From positions 487,001-551,000 of the forward strand of contig CP073344.1 of NCBI GenBank assembly GCA_024397875.1: a DNA stretch of 64,000 bases, given 5' to 3'. Below are positions 19,494 to 29,853 of the stretch, piece after piece. This DNA is from Amphritea atlantica. GTDB taxonomy: Bacteria > Pseudomonadota > Gammaproteobacteria > Pseudomonadales > Balneatricaceae. The stretch's first letter is position 1. Each line of letters begins with the position of its first letter. The translations under genes were made by a program, and so were the position numbers. The notes below the pieces were generated by a model that had not been told where the DNA came from, did not search any database, and saw only the letters and a program-made list of their open reading frames with translations.

Positions 19494-19789
19494 TGAATTC
19501 TCAGGTTGAAATCAGCGCTGACATTATCCTGCTGAAGGGCGACCTGTTGTTCAGCACTATTATCTCTGTTCGTGAAGCCCTTGAAAAAGCGATCGATCAG
19601 GCAGATAAAGACTGTGTGCTGGATTTCGCCGGTGTCGGTCGTGTCGACAGTTCTGCTGTGTCACTCTGGCTGTGCCTTGAACGCAAAACCCGGTCTCGCC
19701 ATCTGAGCCTTAAAGCGGTAAATATTCCGGATGAACTGAGCTCTATAGTGAGTCTGGTAGGGCTTAATCAGACCGGTCTGAATCCCTGA
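19493..19789 (+). CDS. mlaB: Mla STAS-domain protein MlaB
   Basis: Small cytoplasmic STAS-domain protein, 98 aa, that binds and stabilises MlaF. The VLDFAGVGRVDSSAVSLWL segment matches the STAS helix. The start overlaps the mlaC stop by one base. Confidence 0.92.
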   Translation: MNSQVEISADIILLKGDLLFSTIISVREALEKAIDQADKDCVLDFAGVGRVDSSAVSLWLCLERKTRSRHLSLKAVNIPDELSSIVSLVGLNQTGLNP

Positions 19790-19816
19790 ATAGGGCTGGA
19801 AAGCACATCGATTAAA

Positions 19817-19840
19817 GATGGCTGTATAGCTACAGTCATC
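19817..19840 (+). terminator. Hairpin after mlaB, possible weak terminator
   Basis: GATGGCTGTA at 19817-19826 pairs with TACAGTCATC at 19831-19840 across a 4-nt loop, with one G-T wobble. It lies 28 bp after mlaB and is followed by only a short T-rich stretch, so termination would be weak; the next gene ibaG is 70 bp downstream. Confidence 0.45.
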
Positions 19841-19909
19841 GCCTTTCGTTACATTTTCCGCTATCATAGCCGCCCTATTATTTTCTCCCAATTCTCATTG
19901 GTATTATGC

Positions 19910-21434
<1,525 letters not shown>

Positions 21435-21505
21435 CAGGAATTTCGCATTAGCACGATAGACTCTATCTCTGTAGTGAATTTATAAGTGGTAACGAAACAG
21501 CTAAT

Positions 21506-22156
21506 ATGAAACAGAACCTCACCATAGCGCTATCCAAAGGGCGTATTCTGAAAGATACGCTGCCTCTGTTAGAGGCGGCTGACATCATTCCGGCTGAAGA
21601 TATTTTCAGCAGCCGCAAGCTGATTTTCGATACCAACCATGACAACATTAAACTGGTGGTTATTCGTGCGACTGATGTGCCAACCTATGTTGAGCATGGT
21701 GGCGCAGATATGGGTGTCGCCGGTAAAGATGTGCTGCTGGAATACGGCGCCAAGGGCTTGTATGAACCACTGGATCTGGATATCGCCAAGTGCAAGCTGA
21801 TGGTAGCGGGTATGAAGGGGGCTGGCGAAGTCGAAGGGCGGATGACAGTCGCCACTAAGTTCGTGAATGTCACTAAAGAATATTTTGCCCGTCAGGGGCG
21901 CCAGGTGGATATCATCAAACTGTACGGTGCTATGGAGTTGGCACCGATCATGGGCCTTGCCGATCGCATTGTTGATATCGTCGATACCGGAAACACCCTG
22001 CGCGCGAATGGTTTAGTGCCGATGGAGGATATCTGCTATGTCAGTTCACGTCTTGTCGTCGGTAAGGCTGCTTTAAAAATGAAGCACCGGCAGATCCAGC
22101 CAATTATTGAACAACTGGCGGCTGCAGTCGATGCACGTAAAGAAAGGTCTGAATGA
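21506..22156 (+). CDS. hisG: ATP phosphoribosyltransferase, short form
   Basis: First enzyme of histidine synthesis. At 216 aa it is the short form that lacks the C-terminal ACT-like regulatory domain, and in known cases needs HisZ as a partner; no hisZ is in this window. The PRPP-binding segment [14 protein letters not shown] (about 157-170) is present. The stop overlaps the hisD start (ATGA). Confidence 0.97.
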   Translation: MKQNLTIALSKGRILKDTLPLLEAADIIPAEDIFSSRKLIFDTNHDNIKLVVIRATDVPTYVEHGGADMGVAGKDVLLEYGAKGLYEPLDLDIAKCKLMVAGMKGAGEVEGRMTVATKFVNVTKEYFARQGRQVDIIKLYGAMELAPIMGLADRIVDIVDTGNTLRANGLVPMEDICYVSSRLVVGKAALKMKHRQIQPIIEQLAAAVDARKERSE

Positions 22157-23466
22157 AAATGACCAAACCAGAGATTTTAAGGTTAGACAGTCAGCAGGCT
22201 GATTTCAGTGAACAACTGGATAAGTTACTGGCGTGGGAATCGGTTTCCAATAAAGAGGTAAACCGCACAGTCGAGGATATTCTTGAACGGGTTAAAGCTG
22301 AGGGTGATGCTGCGGTGGTTGAGTTTACCAACCGTTTTGACCGCCTGAGCGTCAGCTCAATGAAGGAGCTTGAGTTTACTCAGGATGACCTGCAGCAAGC
22401 GCTGGATAACCTGCCTGAAGATCAGCATAAAGCACTGACCGTCGCGGCTCAGCGGGTACGTGATTATCATCAGCGTCAGAAGGGTGAGTCCTGGCAATAT
22501 CAGGAAGCGGACGGTACTTTGCTGGGGCAGAAAGTTACGCCAATGGATAAGGCGGGGCTCTATGTTCCTGGTGGCAAAGCTTCATACCCATCTTCAGTGC
22601 TGATGAATGCGATTCCGGCGCATGTGGCCGGAGTTGAAGAACTGATTATGGTGGTGCCAACACCGGATGGTGAGGTTAACCAACTGGTTCTGGCTGCTGC
22701 TGCGCTGGCCGGCGTGAGTCGGGCATTTGCCATTGGTGGTGCTCAGGCGATTGCGGCACTGGCGTATGGTACCGAGACGATCCCTAAAGTAGATAAGATT
22801 GTTGGCCCGGGTAATATCTTCGTGGCCACTGCGAAACGTGCTGTATATGGTGCGGTGGGTATCGACATGATCGCAGGACCATCAGAAATACTGGTTATCT
22901 GTGATGGCCACACCGATCCTGACTGGATCGCGATGGACCTGTTCTCTCAGGCCGAACACGATGAAGATGCTCAGCCTATTCTGATCAGTACCGATGGTGA
23001 TTTTCTGGATAAAGTCAGCGCCAGCATTGAAAAGCTGCTGCCAACCATGGAGCGGGAAGCGATCATCAGCCGCTCACTGGCTGACCGGGCAGCACTGATT
23101 AAAGTGGCTGATCTTGAAGAAGCGGCTAAGGTGAATAACCGCATCGCTCCGGAGCATCTGGAACTCTCTGTAGAGGATCCGCAGGCGTTGCTGCCATTGA
23201 TAAAGCATGCGGGCGCTATCTTTATGGGGCGCTATACCGCAGAGGCTCTGGGAGACTACTGCGCAGGACCGAATCACGTATTACCCACCTCCGGTACTGC
23301 GCGTTTTTCATCTCCGTTAGGGGTATATGATTTCCAGAAACGTTCCTCACTGATCATGTTTTCTGAGGAGGGGGCGTCCGAGATGGGCAAGGTTGCATCG
23401 GTATTAGCCCGGGGAGAGAGTCTGACGGCTCATGCCCGCTCAGCGGAATACCGAATCAAGACGTAA
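22153..23466 (+). CDS. hisD: Histidinol dehydrogenase
   Basis: Catalyses the last two steps of histidine synthesis, histidinol to histidine, with NAD and Zn. 437 aa; the signature [21 protein letters not shown] and the catalytic [10 protein letters not shown] segment (His near 330) are present. Coupled to hisG by a 4-bp overlap, with a strong terminator just downstream. Confidence 0.98.
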   Translation: MKMTKPEILRLDSQQADFSEQLDKLLAWESVSNKEVNRTVEDILERVKAEGDAAVVEFTNRFDRLSVSSMKELEFTQDDLQQALDNLPEDQHKALTVAAQRVRDYHQRQKGESWQYQEADGTLLGQKVTPMDKAGLYVPGGKASYPSSVLMNAIPAHVAGVEELIMVVPTPDGEVNQLVLAAAALAGVSRAFAIGGAQAIAALAYGTETIPKVDKIVGPGNIFVATAKRAVYGAVGIDMIAGPSEILVICDGHTDPDWIAMDLFSQAEHDEDAQPILISTDGDFLDKVSASIEKLLPTMEREAIISRSLADRAALIKVADLEEAAKVNNRIAPEHLELSVEDPQALLPLIKHAGAIFMGRYTAEALGDYCAGPNHVLPTSGTARFSSPLGVYDFQKRSSLIMFSEEGASEMGKVASVLARGESLTAHARSAEYRIKT

Positions 23467-23485
23467 TTATTACTACCACAGCCCT

Positions 23486-23513
23486 AAAAAAAGCCCCAAT
23501 CGGGGCTTTTTTT
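23486..23513. terminator. Bidirectional intrinsic terminator between hisD and degS
   Basis: GCCCC at 23493-23497 and GGGGC at 23501-23505 form a stem with a 4-nt loop, flanked by seven A on one side and seven T on the other, so it works on both strands for the converging hisD and degS. Confidence 0.93.
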
Positions 23514-23536
23514 GTTAACGGTGTCATCAGCTAAAT

Positions 23537-24703
23537 CTAGCCGTTACCCTTATCTGTTTCATTGTTTGATTCATTCGCGGCGGGACGTTCAGCTACGGTG
23601 ATTTCCAGCTCCAGCACTTCGCCGTTGCGCCATACCTTCACGGGCAGAACCGTTTCGGGGGGCATACGGGCAACGCTGTACATCGAGTTATAGCTGTTAA
23701 TAATTTTCTTACCGCCGATCTCCAGCAGGATATCCCCCGGAAGCAAACCGGCCTTGTGGGCAGGCCCATCACGGAAAATCCCCGCAATAATCAGTCCTTT
23801 AGTATCTTTCAGGCCGAAAGACTCAGCCAGTTCAGGGGTGATCTCCTGAGCTTCCACGCCAACCCAGCCGCGCACAACCCGGCCATGTTGTATCAGGTCC
23901 TGCATCACCTGCTTAGCCTGGTCTGAGGGGATGGCAAAGCCGATTCCCTGAGACCCCCCTGAGCGGCTGAATATAGCAGTATTGATGCCGACCAGATTGC
24001 CCTTCGCATTGATCAGGGCGCCACCGGAGTTACCCGGGTTGATCGCGGCATCGGTCTGGATAAAGTCTTCATAGGTGTTCAGGCCCAGCTGATTTCGTCC
24101 GGTGGCACTGATAATACCCATGGTCACGGTTTGTCCAACCCCGAACGGGTTACCGATTGCCAGAGCAACATCACCGACACGCAGGTTAGCGGATGAGCTG
24201 ATAGTTATGCCCGGCAGGTCAGGCAGATCGATTTTAAGCACTGCCAGGTCGGTGTCAGGGTCGTTACCCACCACCTTTGCGGTGGCCTCCCGGCCATCTT
24301 TCAGCGCCACCACAATGCTGTCAGCGCCGGAAATAACATGGTTATTGGTTGCGATATAACCTTCAGGGCTCAGGATTACGCCCGACCCAAGGCTGGACTG
24401 AATCCGCTCCTTATTGCTGTTCTTATTGTAGTGTTTCTGAATATTAGGATCGTTATAGAGTGACTGATTATTGTTAGGTATAACGGTACGGGTATAGATG
24501 TTTACCACGCTAGGGGCTGCGTGTTCAACCGCATCGGCATAGGAAAAGGGGCCCCGAGCTCCGGCAGAGGAGCTGTCTGCCTCATGGATCTGAACCGTAT
24601 TTGACTGTAGCGTAAACATGTCCGGCAGATAGATCAGCAGCGCAACCGCGGCGAGAATCCCGGAGAGAATAGGCCACATAAGAAATGCCAAGCGTTGAAT
24701 CAA
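23537..24703 (-). CDS. degS: Membrane-anchored serine protease DegS/AlgW
   Basis: Periplasmic stress sensor protease of the DegS/AlgW/MucD group, 388 aa, that in relatives cleaves RseA/MucA to release sigma-E. One N-terminal membrane anchor (about 5-27) is followed by a trypsin-like domain with triad H122 (NNHV), D152 (DTDLAV) and S226 (GNSGG), then a single PDZ domain (about 270-370). One PDZ and an uncleaved anchor favour DegS over DegP. The tail (NESNNETDKGNG) is hydrophilic. Confidence 0.94.
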   Translation of the reverse strand: MIQRLAFLMWPILSGILAAVALLIYLPDMFTLQSNTVQIHEADSSSAGARGPFSYADAVEHAAPSVVNIYTRTVIPNNNQSLYNDPNIQKHYNKNSNKERIQSSLGSGVILSPEGYIATNNHVISGADSIVVALKDGREATAKVVGNDPDTDLAVLKIDLPDLPGITISSSANLRVGDVALAIGNPFGVGQTVTMGIISATGRNQLGLNTYEDFIQTDAAINPGNSGGALINAKGNLVGINTAIFSRSGGSQGIGFAIPSDQAKQVMQDLIQHGRVVRGWVGVEAQEITPELAESFGLKDTKGLIIAGIFRDGPAHKAGLLPGDILLEIGGKKIINSYNSMYSVARMPPETVLPVKVWRNGEVLELEITVAERPAANESNNETDKGNG

Positions 24704-24795
24704 TTAAGGACGCCTTATAAACAGTGGTAAAGTTGTTCAGCTGTTTTAGAATTATACGGATAAAAAACTGCTTTTGGGAATATAAAGAAAAGATT

Positions 24796-25557
24796 ATGGC
24801 TGTCTCACTGAAACAACTGGTTAATTACTGCAACTCTCTTCTAACCCCAGAAAAGTACAGGGATTATTGTCCTAATGGCTTACAGGTTGAGGGACGGGGG
24901 GAAGTGCGGCGTATCATCTCCGGTGTAACCGCCAGTCAGGCATTGCTTGATCGGGCAGTGGTGCTGGGGGCTGATCTTATTCTGGTGCATCATGGCTATT
25001 TCTGGAAAGGTGAGGCTGAAGCCGTTACCGGAATGAAAAAGCGTCGCCTGCAAACACTGCTGAGTCATGATATCAGCCTGCTGGCATATCATCTGCCACT
25101 GGATGGGCATCCGCAGCTGGGTAATAATGCCCGGCTGGCAGATAAGCTGGGATTGCAGATTACCGGAGGGCTTGAGCCTGACAATCCGTTCAGTATCGGG
25201 TTAACAGGTCGCTTAACGAACCCGCTCAGTGCCGCAGAGTTTTCTCAGCAGATAAGCATGGCGATGGGGCGGGATGTGCTGCATATTGAGGGTGGTCCTG
25301 ATCAGATTCAAACAGTTGGCTGGTGCACCGGTGCTGCTCAGGGGTATATCGATAAGGCTGCTGACCTGGGGCTGGATGCTTTTATCTCCGGGGAAATATC
25401 GGAACCTACGGTACACAGCGCCAGAGAACTGGGTATCCACTATTTTGCGGCGGGACATCATGCCACTGAACGGTACGGCGTGCAGGCTTTGGCAGAAAAA
25501 CTGGCTGAGCAGTTTGATCTGGAGCATCACTTTGTTGATATCAATAATCCGGTCTGA
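24796..25557 (+). CDS. ybgI: Nif3-like dinuclear metal centre protein YbgI
   Basis: NIF3/YbgI/GTP cyclohydrolase I type 2 family protein, about 253 aa. The metal ligands lie in VHHGYFW (about residues 62-68), AYHLPLD and GHHATERYG. The E. coli homologue forms a toroidal hexamer; its function is poorly defined. I choose the ATG at 24796 (MAVSLKQLV) because the upstream in-frame extension has no family similarity. It is divergent from degS. Confidence 0.93.
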   Translation: MAVSLKQLVNYCNSLLTPEKYRDYCPNGLQVEGRGEVRRIISGVTASQALLDRAVVLGADLILVHHGYFWKGEAEAVTGMKKRRLQTLLSHDISLLAYHLPLDGHPQLGNNARLADKLGLQITGGLEPDNPFSIGLTGRLTNPLSAAEFSQQISMAMGRDVLHIEGGPDQIQTVGWCTGAAQGYIDKAADLGLDAFISGEISEPTVHSARELGIHYFAAGHHATERYGVQALAEKLAEQFDLEHHFVDINNPV

Positions 25558-25580
25558 CAGCTAAAACGCGGAATCTGTAA

Positions 25581-25604
25581 AAAAACCGGCAAGTGCCGGT
25601 TTTT
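25581..25604. terminator. Bidirectional intrinsic terminator after ybgI
   Basis: CCGGC at 25586-25590 pairs with GCCGG at 25595-25599, flanked by AAAAA and TTTTT. It lies 23 bp after ybgI and between the converging ybgI and zapG genes. Confidence 0.9.
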
Positions 25605-25644
25605 CGTTTATTAGCTGAGAGCTCTGGACGAGTAAGATCAGGCC

Positions 25645-26226
25645 TCAGGCCGAGCGTTTTGCTTCACTGTCACGCAGGCTGTTACCCGGGATATGATCTT
25701 TCAGCAGAGGGGGGATCTCTTCATCCTCATCTGCTTCAGGTTTTTTCTTCAGGCCGTATTTTTCAGACAGTGTTCCCTCTTCATCGGGGCTCTTGATGGC
25801 ATAGTCTCGAGGTGGCTCAACGACTTCAGGCTCCTCTGTTACTGTGTCAGTCTGCTCAGTAACCATTGGAATCGGTTCTTTGTCTTCCGCAGCTGTCTCT
25901 TTAACCGGCTCAGAAATGGCTGGCTGAGGCTGGCTGCTGAGCTGGGCAGGGGCGTGTTCACCCATACACAGTGTTTCTGATCCCTGAGCCAGATGCTGGT
26001 GAACCTGTTTGTAACTTTCAGTGAGATTGTTAACCAGTTCGGCCGTTGTTTCGAAGTGGCCATTGACCTTTTCTTTGTAATCACTCAGATCACGCTGGGC
26101 TTCGTTTAGCTGATCAACCAGTTTTTGCTGGCTGGATGTATCGCCAGAACGTCCCATCAGGTAGCCGATTAACGTCCCTGCAAGAAGGGTCACAATACCA
26201 ATTATCCAGACGCTGCTGTCTTCCAC
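25645..26226 (-). CDS. zapG: ZapG/YhcB family cell-envelope protein (DUF1043)
   Basis: DUF1043 protein, 193 aa. One N-terminal membrane helix (about 6-24, with GTLIGYLMGR) is followed by a coiled-coil segment (about 33-90) and a long acidic Pro/Glu-rich tail. The E. coli YhcB/ZapG protein links division and envelope synthesis. The tail is longer than in E. coli (132 aa). It lies 81 bp downstream of the regulator gene on the same strand. Confidence 0.88.
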   Translation of the reverse strand: MEDSSVWIIGIVTLLAGTLIGYLMGRSGDTSSQQKLVDQLNEAQRDLSDYKEKVNGHFETTAELVNNLTESYKQVHQHLAQGSETLCMGEHAPAQLSSQPQPAISEPVKETAAEDKEPIPMVTEQTDTVTEEPEVVEPPRDYAIKSPDEEGTLSEKYGLKKKPEADEDEEIPPLLKDHIPGNSLRDSEAKRSA

Positions 26227-26307
26227 GCTAACTCCTTAAATGCTCTCATTTACAGCTGAAGAATAACGCAATTACCCGGCAAATCCTATGTTATTTTGGT
26301 TTAAGGC

Positions 26308-27057
26308 TTATGGGTTTTGAGCGGCTTTTTCGGCTTTCCACTGTTGCGCCTGATTCGACTTATCGGCCAGGTAGGTAATCTGCTCAGCCAGAACCGCGCA
26401 GGCCGTGTCCGCGTTTTTTTGTTGCAAGGCCTGCAACATGCGCTGGTGCTGATCGATAATCACCGAGCGTTCCCGAAAGCGAAAGGTCACCATGTTACTG
26501 ATCGGTTGCAGTGCTTCTATGACACTAAACATGATAAAACTCAGCAGAGGGTTGCCTGAGGCCTCAGCGATCAGCCGGTGAAAGCGGACATCAGACGCAC
26601 AGAACTGCTCTGCTGTCAGCTCGTTATCCTGCTGTAATACAAGCTCCTGCTGCAGTTGTTTCAGCTGTGTTTCGCCGATCAGTCCGGCAGCAAGCTGAAG
26701 GCAGTTGTTTTCCAGCATCAAGCGGGTCTGGAAAATATCTTCCATGGAAAAAGCATCCATGCCAACCAGCAGGGTGGTGGCGCTGGTAAGGGCATCACTC
26801 AGATCGGTCGTCGATGGGCGGTTGATAAAGGTGCCACCGGTAGGTCCCCGGCGGGAGCGGATCAGGTTCTGAGCCGCCAGTCTTTTCAGCGCCTCGCGAA
26901 TGGTCGGGCGGGATACCTGATAGCGCAGCGCCAGCTCCGCCTCAGTGGGCAGGCGATCATCGGCTTTCAACGAGCCATCAATAATAGCCTGGCGGATCTG
27001 ACCAGCTATCTGGCTGGACAGGCTGCGCTGAGCAACCGGCTCTATTTCTAAAGTCAC
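26308..27057 (-). CDS. FadR-family (GntR/FCD) transcriptional regulator
   Basis: GntR-superfamily regulator of the FadR subfamily, about 249 aa. An N-terminal winged helix-turn-helix (about 8-75, with YQVSRPTIREALKRLAAQ) is followed by an all-helical FCD ligand domain (about 95-225). I choose the GTG at 27057, with AGGAGAG 8 bases upstream, over a TTG at 27084. It is divergent from an acuI-type gene. Two copies of a sequence fitting the FCD operator consensus TNGTNNNACNA lie in the shared promoter region, so autoregulation and control of acuI are inferred. The ligand is unknown. Confidence 0.92.
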   Translation of the reverse strand: MTLEIEPVAQRSLSSQIAGQIRQAIIDGSLKADDRLPTEAELALRYQVSRPTIREALKRLAAQNLIRSRRGPTGGTFINRPSTTDLSDALTSATTLLVGMDAFSMEDIFQTRLMLENNCLQLAAGLIGETQLKQLQQELVLQQDNELTAEQFCASDVRFHRLIAEASGNPLLSFIMFSVIEALQPISNMVTFRFRERSVIIDQHQRMLQALQQKNADTACAVLAEQITYLADKSNQAQQWKAEKAAQNP

Positions 27058-27106
27058 GAAATCTCTCCTAAAGTGATAGAGCAATTATTTCATATAAACG
27101 ACTAAT

Positions 27107-27127
27107 TGTTAATTTGTAAGACAAATA
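27107..27127. promoter_or_regulatory. FadR-family operator, copy 1
   Basis: 21 bp starting TGTTAATTTGTAAGACAAAT. The core TTTGT-AAG-ACAAA is a perfect inverted repeat and TTGTAAGACAA fits TNGTNNNACNA. An identical 21-bp copy lies 43 bp downstream. It is 50 bp from the regulator start codon. Confidence 0.82.
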
Positions 27128-27149
27128 AAATTGGTGTAAATTGCTTTAA

Positions 27150-27170
27150 TGTTAATTTGTAAGACAAATA
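27150..27170. promoter_or_regulatory. FadR-family operator, copy 2
   Basis: Identical 21-bp direct repeat of the site at 27107-27127, centre-to-centre 43 bp (about four helical turns), which would place two bound dimers on one face of the DNA. It is 139 bp ahead of the acuI start. Confidence 0.82.
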
Positions 27171-27308
27171 GGCGCGAATAGTTTTCGTAAGCTCTGTTTA
27201 TGGATATGTGCCCGTTGCATTGGATGGTTTCAGGTTACTTGAAGCAATATTTCTGATGGCCGGGAGCAACTGAGAAAGAAACCGTCAAGAGATAACGTGA
27301 GGTAAATT

Positions 27309-28292
27309 ATGTTTAATGCCCTGGTGTTGGAGCAGGAAGAGGGGAAAACCCTTGCCGCAGTCAAACAGCTTGATCTGAGTGATCTGCCCGATGAAGATGT
27401 GTTGGTAAAAGTGAGCTACTCCTCACTTAACTATAAAGACGGATTAGCCATTACGGGTAGCGGTAAAATCGTCCATAAATTTCCTATGGTTCCGGGAATC
27501 GATCTTGCCGGAGTCGTTGCCGAGTCCCGCAGTCCGCAATATCAGCCGGGTGATCAGGTGATTATGACCGGCTGGAGTGTCGGTGAGCGTTTCTGGGGCG
27601 GGTATAGTCAGTATGCGCGGATGAAGCCGGAGTGGCTGGTTAAGTTACCTGAGGGAATGGATGCGGCCAAAGCGATGTCTATCGGCACCGCCGGTTTAAC
27701 TGCAATGCTCTGTGTAATGGCTCTGGAGGATGGCGGGATCACTCCGGATAGTGGCACGGTTGTCGTTACGGGTGCCGCGGGAGGCGTTGGCAGTGTTGCG
27801 GTCTCTATACTGAGCAAACTGGGCTATACCGTAGCCGCTGTAACGGGTCGGGAGTCGACTCATGAATACCTGCGCGGCCTGGGGGCCAGTGAGCTGCTGT
27901 CACGTGCTGAGATGGCTGAACCTGCGCGTCCGCTTGAGAAACAACGCTGGGCAGGTGCTATCGATACCGTCGGAGATACCATTCTGGCGCGGGTGCTGGC
28001 AGAGACCGATTACCGGGGTGTGGTAGCCGCCTGTGGTTTGGCGGGTGGTTATAAATTACCGACCACCGTGATGCCGTTCATACTGCGTAATGTTCGCCTG
28101 CAGGGTGTCGATTCAGTAATGTGTCCGGTCGCTATCCGGACCGAGGCCTGGAACCGGTTGCTGACCGATCTGCCGGATAACGCGCTGGGTGAAATTTCCA
28201 GTGTTATCGGGCTGGGGGATCTGCCTCAGGCGGCTGCGGATATCGTCGCCGGGAAAATCCAGGGGCGTACGCTGGTTGATCCGAACAAATAA
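27309..28292 (+). CDS. acuI: Acrylyl-CoA reductase (AcuI/YhdH family)
   Basis: Medium-chain dehydrogenase/reductase of the AcuI/YhdH family, 327 aa, that reduces acrylyl-CoA to propionyl-CoA with NADPH; it detoxifies acrylate-derived CoA esters, for example during DMSP breakdown. A GroES-like N domain (with SSLNYKDGLAITGSG) precedes a Rossmann domain with VTGAAGGVGSVAV near residues 157-169. No zinc ligands are expected in this family. It is preceded by the divergent FadR-family regulator and its operators, which suggests inducible expression. Confidence 0.93.
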   Translation: MFNALVLEQEEGKTLAAVKQLDLSDLPDEDVLVKVSYSSLNYKDGLAITGSGKIVHKFPMVPGIDLAGVVAESRSPQYQPGDQVIMTGWSVGERFWGGYSQYARMKPEWLVKLPEGMDAAKAMSIGTAGLTAMLCVMALEDGGITPDSGTVVVTGAAGGVGSVAVSILSKLGYTVAAVTGRESTHEYLRGLGASELLSRAEMAEPARPLEKQRWAGAIDTVGDTILARVLAETDYRGVVAACGLAGGYKLPTTVMPFILRNVRLQGVDSVMCPVAIRTEAWNRLLTDLPDNALGEISSVIGLGDLPQAAADIVAGKIQGRTLVDPNK

Positions 28293-28382
28293 TTACCGTA
28301 TTACGGTCATTCTTTGTCAGGCCTCTCGCTCTGTGAGCTAGTCAGTCGTTAGATGTCGCTGTGCGACTTGTTAGAAAAAGCT

Positions 28383-28410
28383 AAAGGAGACTATCAGTCT
28401 CCTTTTTCGT
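28383..28410. terminator. Intrinsic terminator after acuI
   Basis: AAAGGAGACT at 28383-28392 and AGTCTCCTTT at 28396-28405 form a perfect 10-bp stem with a 3-nt loop followed by TTTCG. It serves acuI and possibly the converging nnrS. Confidence 0.9.
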
Positions 28411-28523
28411 TTGTGTATTCGGCTTGAAACAGCTATCCATCAGCTCATCGGGATTGTTAATGCCGACTCCTATCAGCCAGGTTTCAGATTCAGGCCTTAA
28501 TCAGGACAGATCGTTTAATCTGG

Positions 28524-29711
28524 TTATCCAAACTGACCATCTACTCTGGGTTGCAGCAGAATCGGTGTATAGGGAACCAGAAACAGTCCCCAGGCCACGA
28601 TCCAGAGTCCGCCTGAAATGTGGATCGCCATCATATGCAGCTCAGGAATCATCGGTAAAAACACTCTGACCACCCCGGCAGCGACCATCAGGATAAAAGC
28701 TATTACGGTTATTTTAGCCAGCTTTAGTGGTCGTGCTGTATGGCCCAGTGCGACCCGGGCCATCATCCCGAGGGTCATTGATCCTATCGCACCGGCGGCG
28801 AATGCATGAGCTGCGATATAGGGGGATAGGGGAGTGATACCGGCGATCGCTTTGAGGGCAAAACCCAGCGGAATAAACAGATATGCCAGATGCAGAATCC
28901 AGATCAGTGGATTGCGGACCATGCGGAGTTTAAACCAGCCTGCCAGACGCACCAGATTCAGAGCTGCGCTGACTGCCGCCAGCAGTATTGCTACCAGGCT
29001 GAACTGGAGCAGATCGGCGATGAGCCAGCCAACGGCCAAAGGGATAATCGATTTTTCTATCCAGCTGAAGCGTTTCGCTTCAAATGCCAGCGCCCGTTCG
29101 GTAAAGAAAGGGATTACCCGGCCGCCCATCACCACCATGACAACGACTATTAGTCCCAGTTCCAGATCCATCCCTCTGGCCAGCGTCGACTCAGTAATGC
29201 CCAGCAGCTGCAGGTGAATCAACAGATTCGCAATGGTCATGGCGATCAGAATAGCGGTGAAAATCAGGTTTTTGTAATTACCGGAGCGGATAATCGGTAT
29301 TCCGATAGACAGTGCAACCAGCGGCAGAAACAGCAGATCGGTGATCGCTATCAGCAAAGGGGGGATCGGCACAATAAACTCAGAAATAACCGGTAGCAAA
29401 CGGGCCGCCAGCCAGAGCAGAAAAAGTCCGGCCAGCTTTGCACCGAAGGGGGTCTGTATTGAGGTCCAGTTTCGCACTGCTGTGAGTAGAAAGCCGGAGA
29501 TCACTGCCACGGCATAACCGAACAGCATCTCATGGCCATGCCATAACTGACTGATCTGATAATAACTGTAGGTTGCCTGGCCTGATCCCAGCAGCATCAG
29601 CCAGTGGAGCATCAACAGCAGGCTTGAAATCGCTGCGAATAAAAAAAAGGGACGGAAGCCCAGATTAAACAGGGCAAAATGTTTGCTCTGATATGGTTCC
29701 TGAATCTGCAT
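28524..29711 (-). CDS. nnrS: NnrS family heme/copper membrane protein
   Basis: NnrS protein, 395 aa, with about twelve membrane helices. The family binds heme and copper and in Vibrio and Rhodobacter protects against nitrosative stress. The opening FALFNLGFRPFFLFAA and the internal His-containing segment WHGHEMLFGYAVAV (about 58-71) are typical. A 13-bp palindrome TGTTC-AAA-GAACA at 29735-29747 lies just upstream of the start and might be an operator. No nitrate or NO reductase genes are adjacent. Confidence 0.93.
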   Translation of the reverse strand: MQIQEPYQSKHFALFNLGFRPFFLFAAISSLLLMLHWLMLLGSGQATYSYYQISQLWHGHEMLFGYAVAVISGFLLTAVRNWTSIQTPFGAKLAGLFLLWLAARLLPVISEFIVPIPPLLIAITDLLFLPLVALSIGIPIIRSGNYKNLIFTAILIAMTIANLLIHLQLLGITESTLARGMDLELGLIVVVMVVMGGRVIPFFTERALAFEAKRFSWIEKSIIPLAVGWLIADLLQFSLVAILLAAVSAALNLVRLAGWFKLRMVRNPLIWILHLAYLFIPLGFALKAIAGITPLSPYIAAHAFAAGAIGSMTLGMMARVALGHTARPLKLAKITVIAFILMVAAGVVRVFLPMIPELHMMAIHISGGLWIVAWGLFLVPYTPILLQPRVDGQFG

Positions 29712-29853
29712 AATATCTTTTCACCCTGTTTATCTGTTCAAAGAACATAAAAAGAACGGTTTCTGTATTTCAGTGGCTTCAACAGCATTTTTTCTGTGCC
29801 GGGTAGAGTAGAATCGGGTTTTTCTTAGAGATGACTCTGTTCGGCGATTATTT

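Noticed and set aside
28424..28669. 81-codon open frame on the plus strand after acuI
   Set aside because: It starts after the acuI terminator and runs into the antisense of nnrS; no ribosome binding site or similarity.
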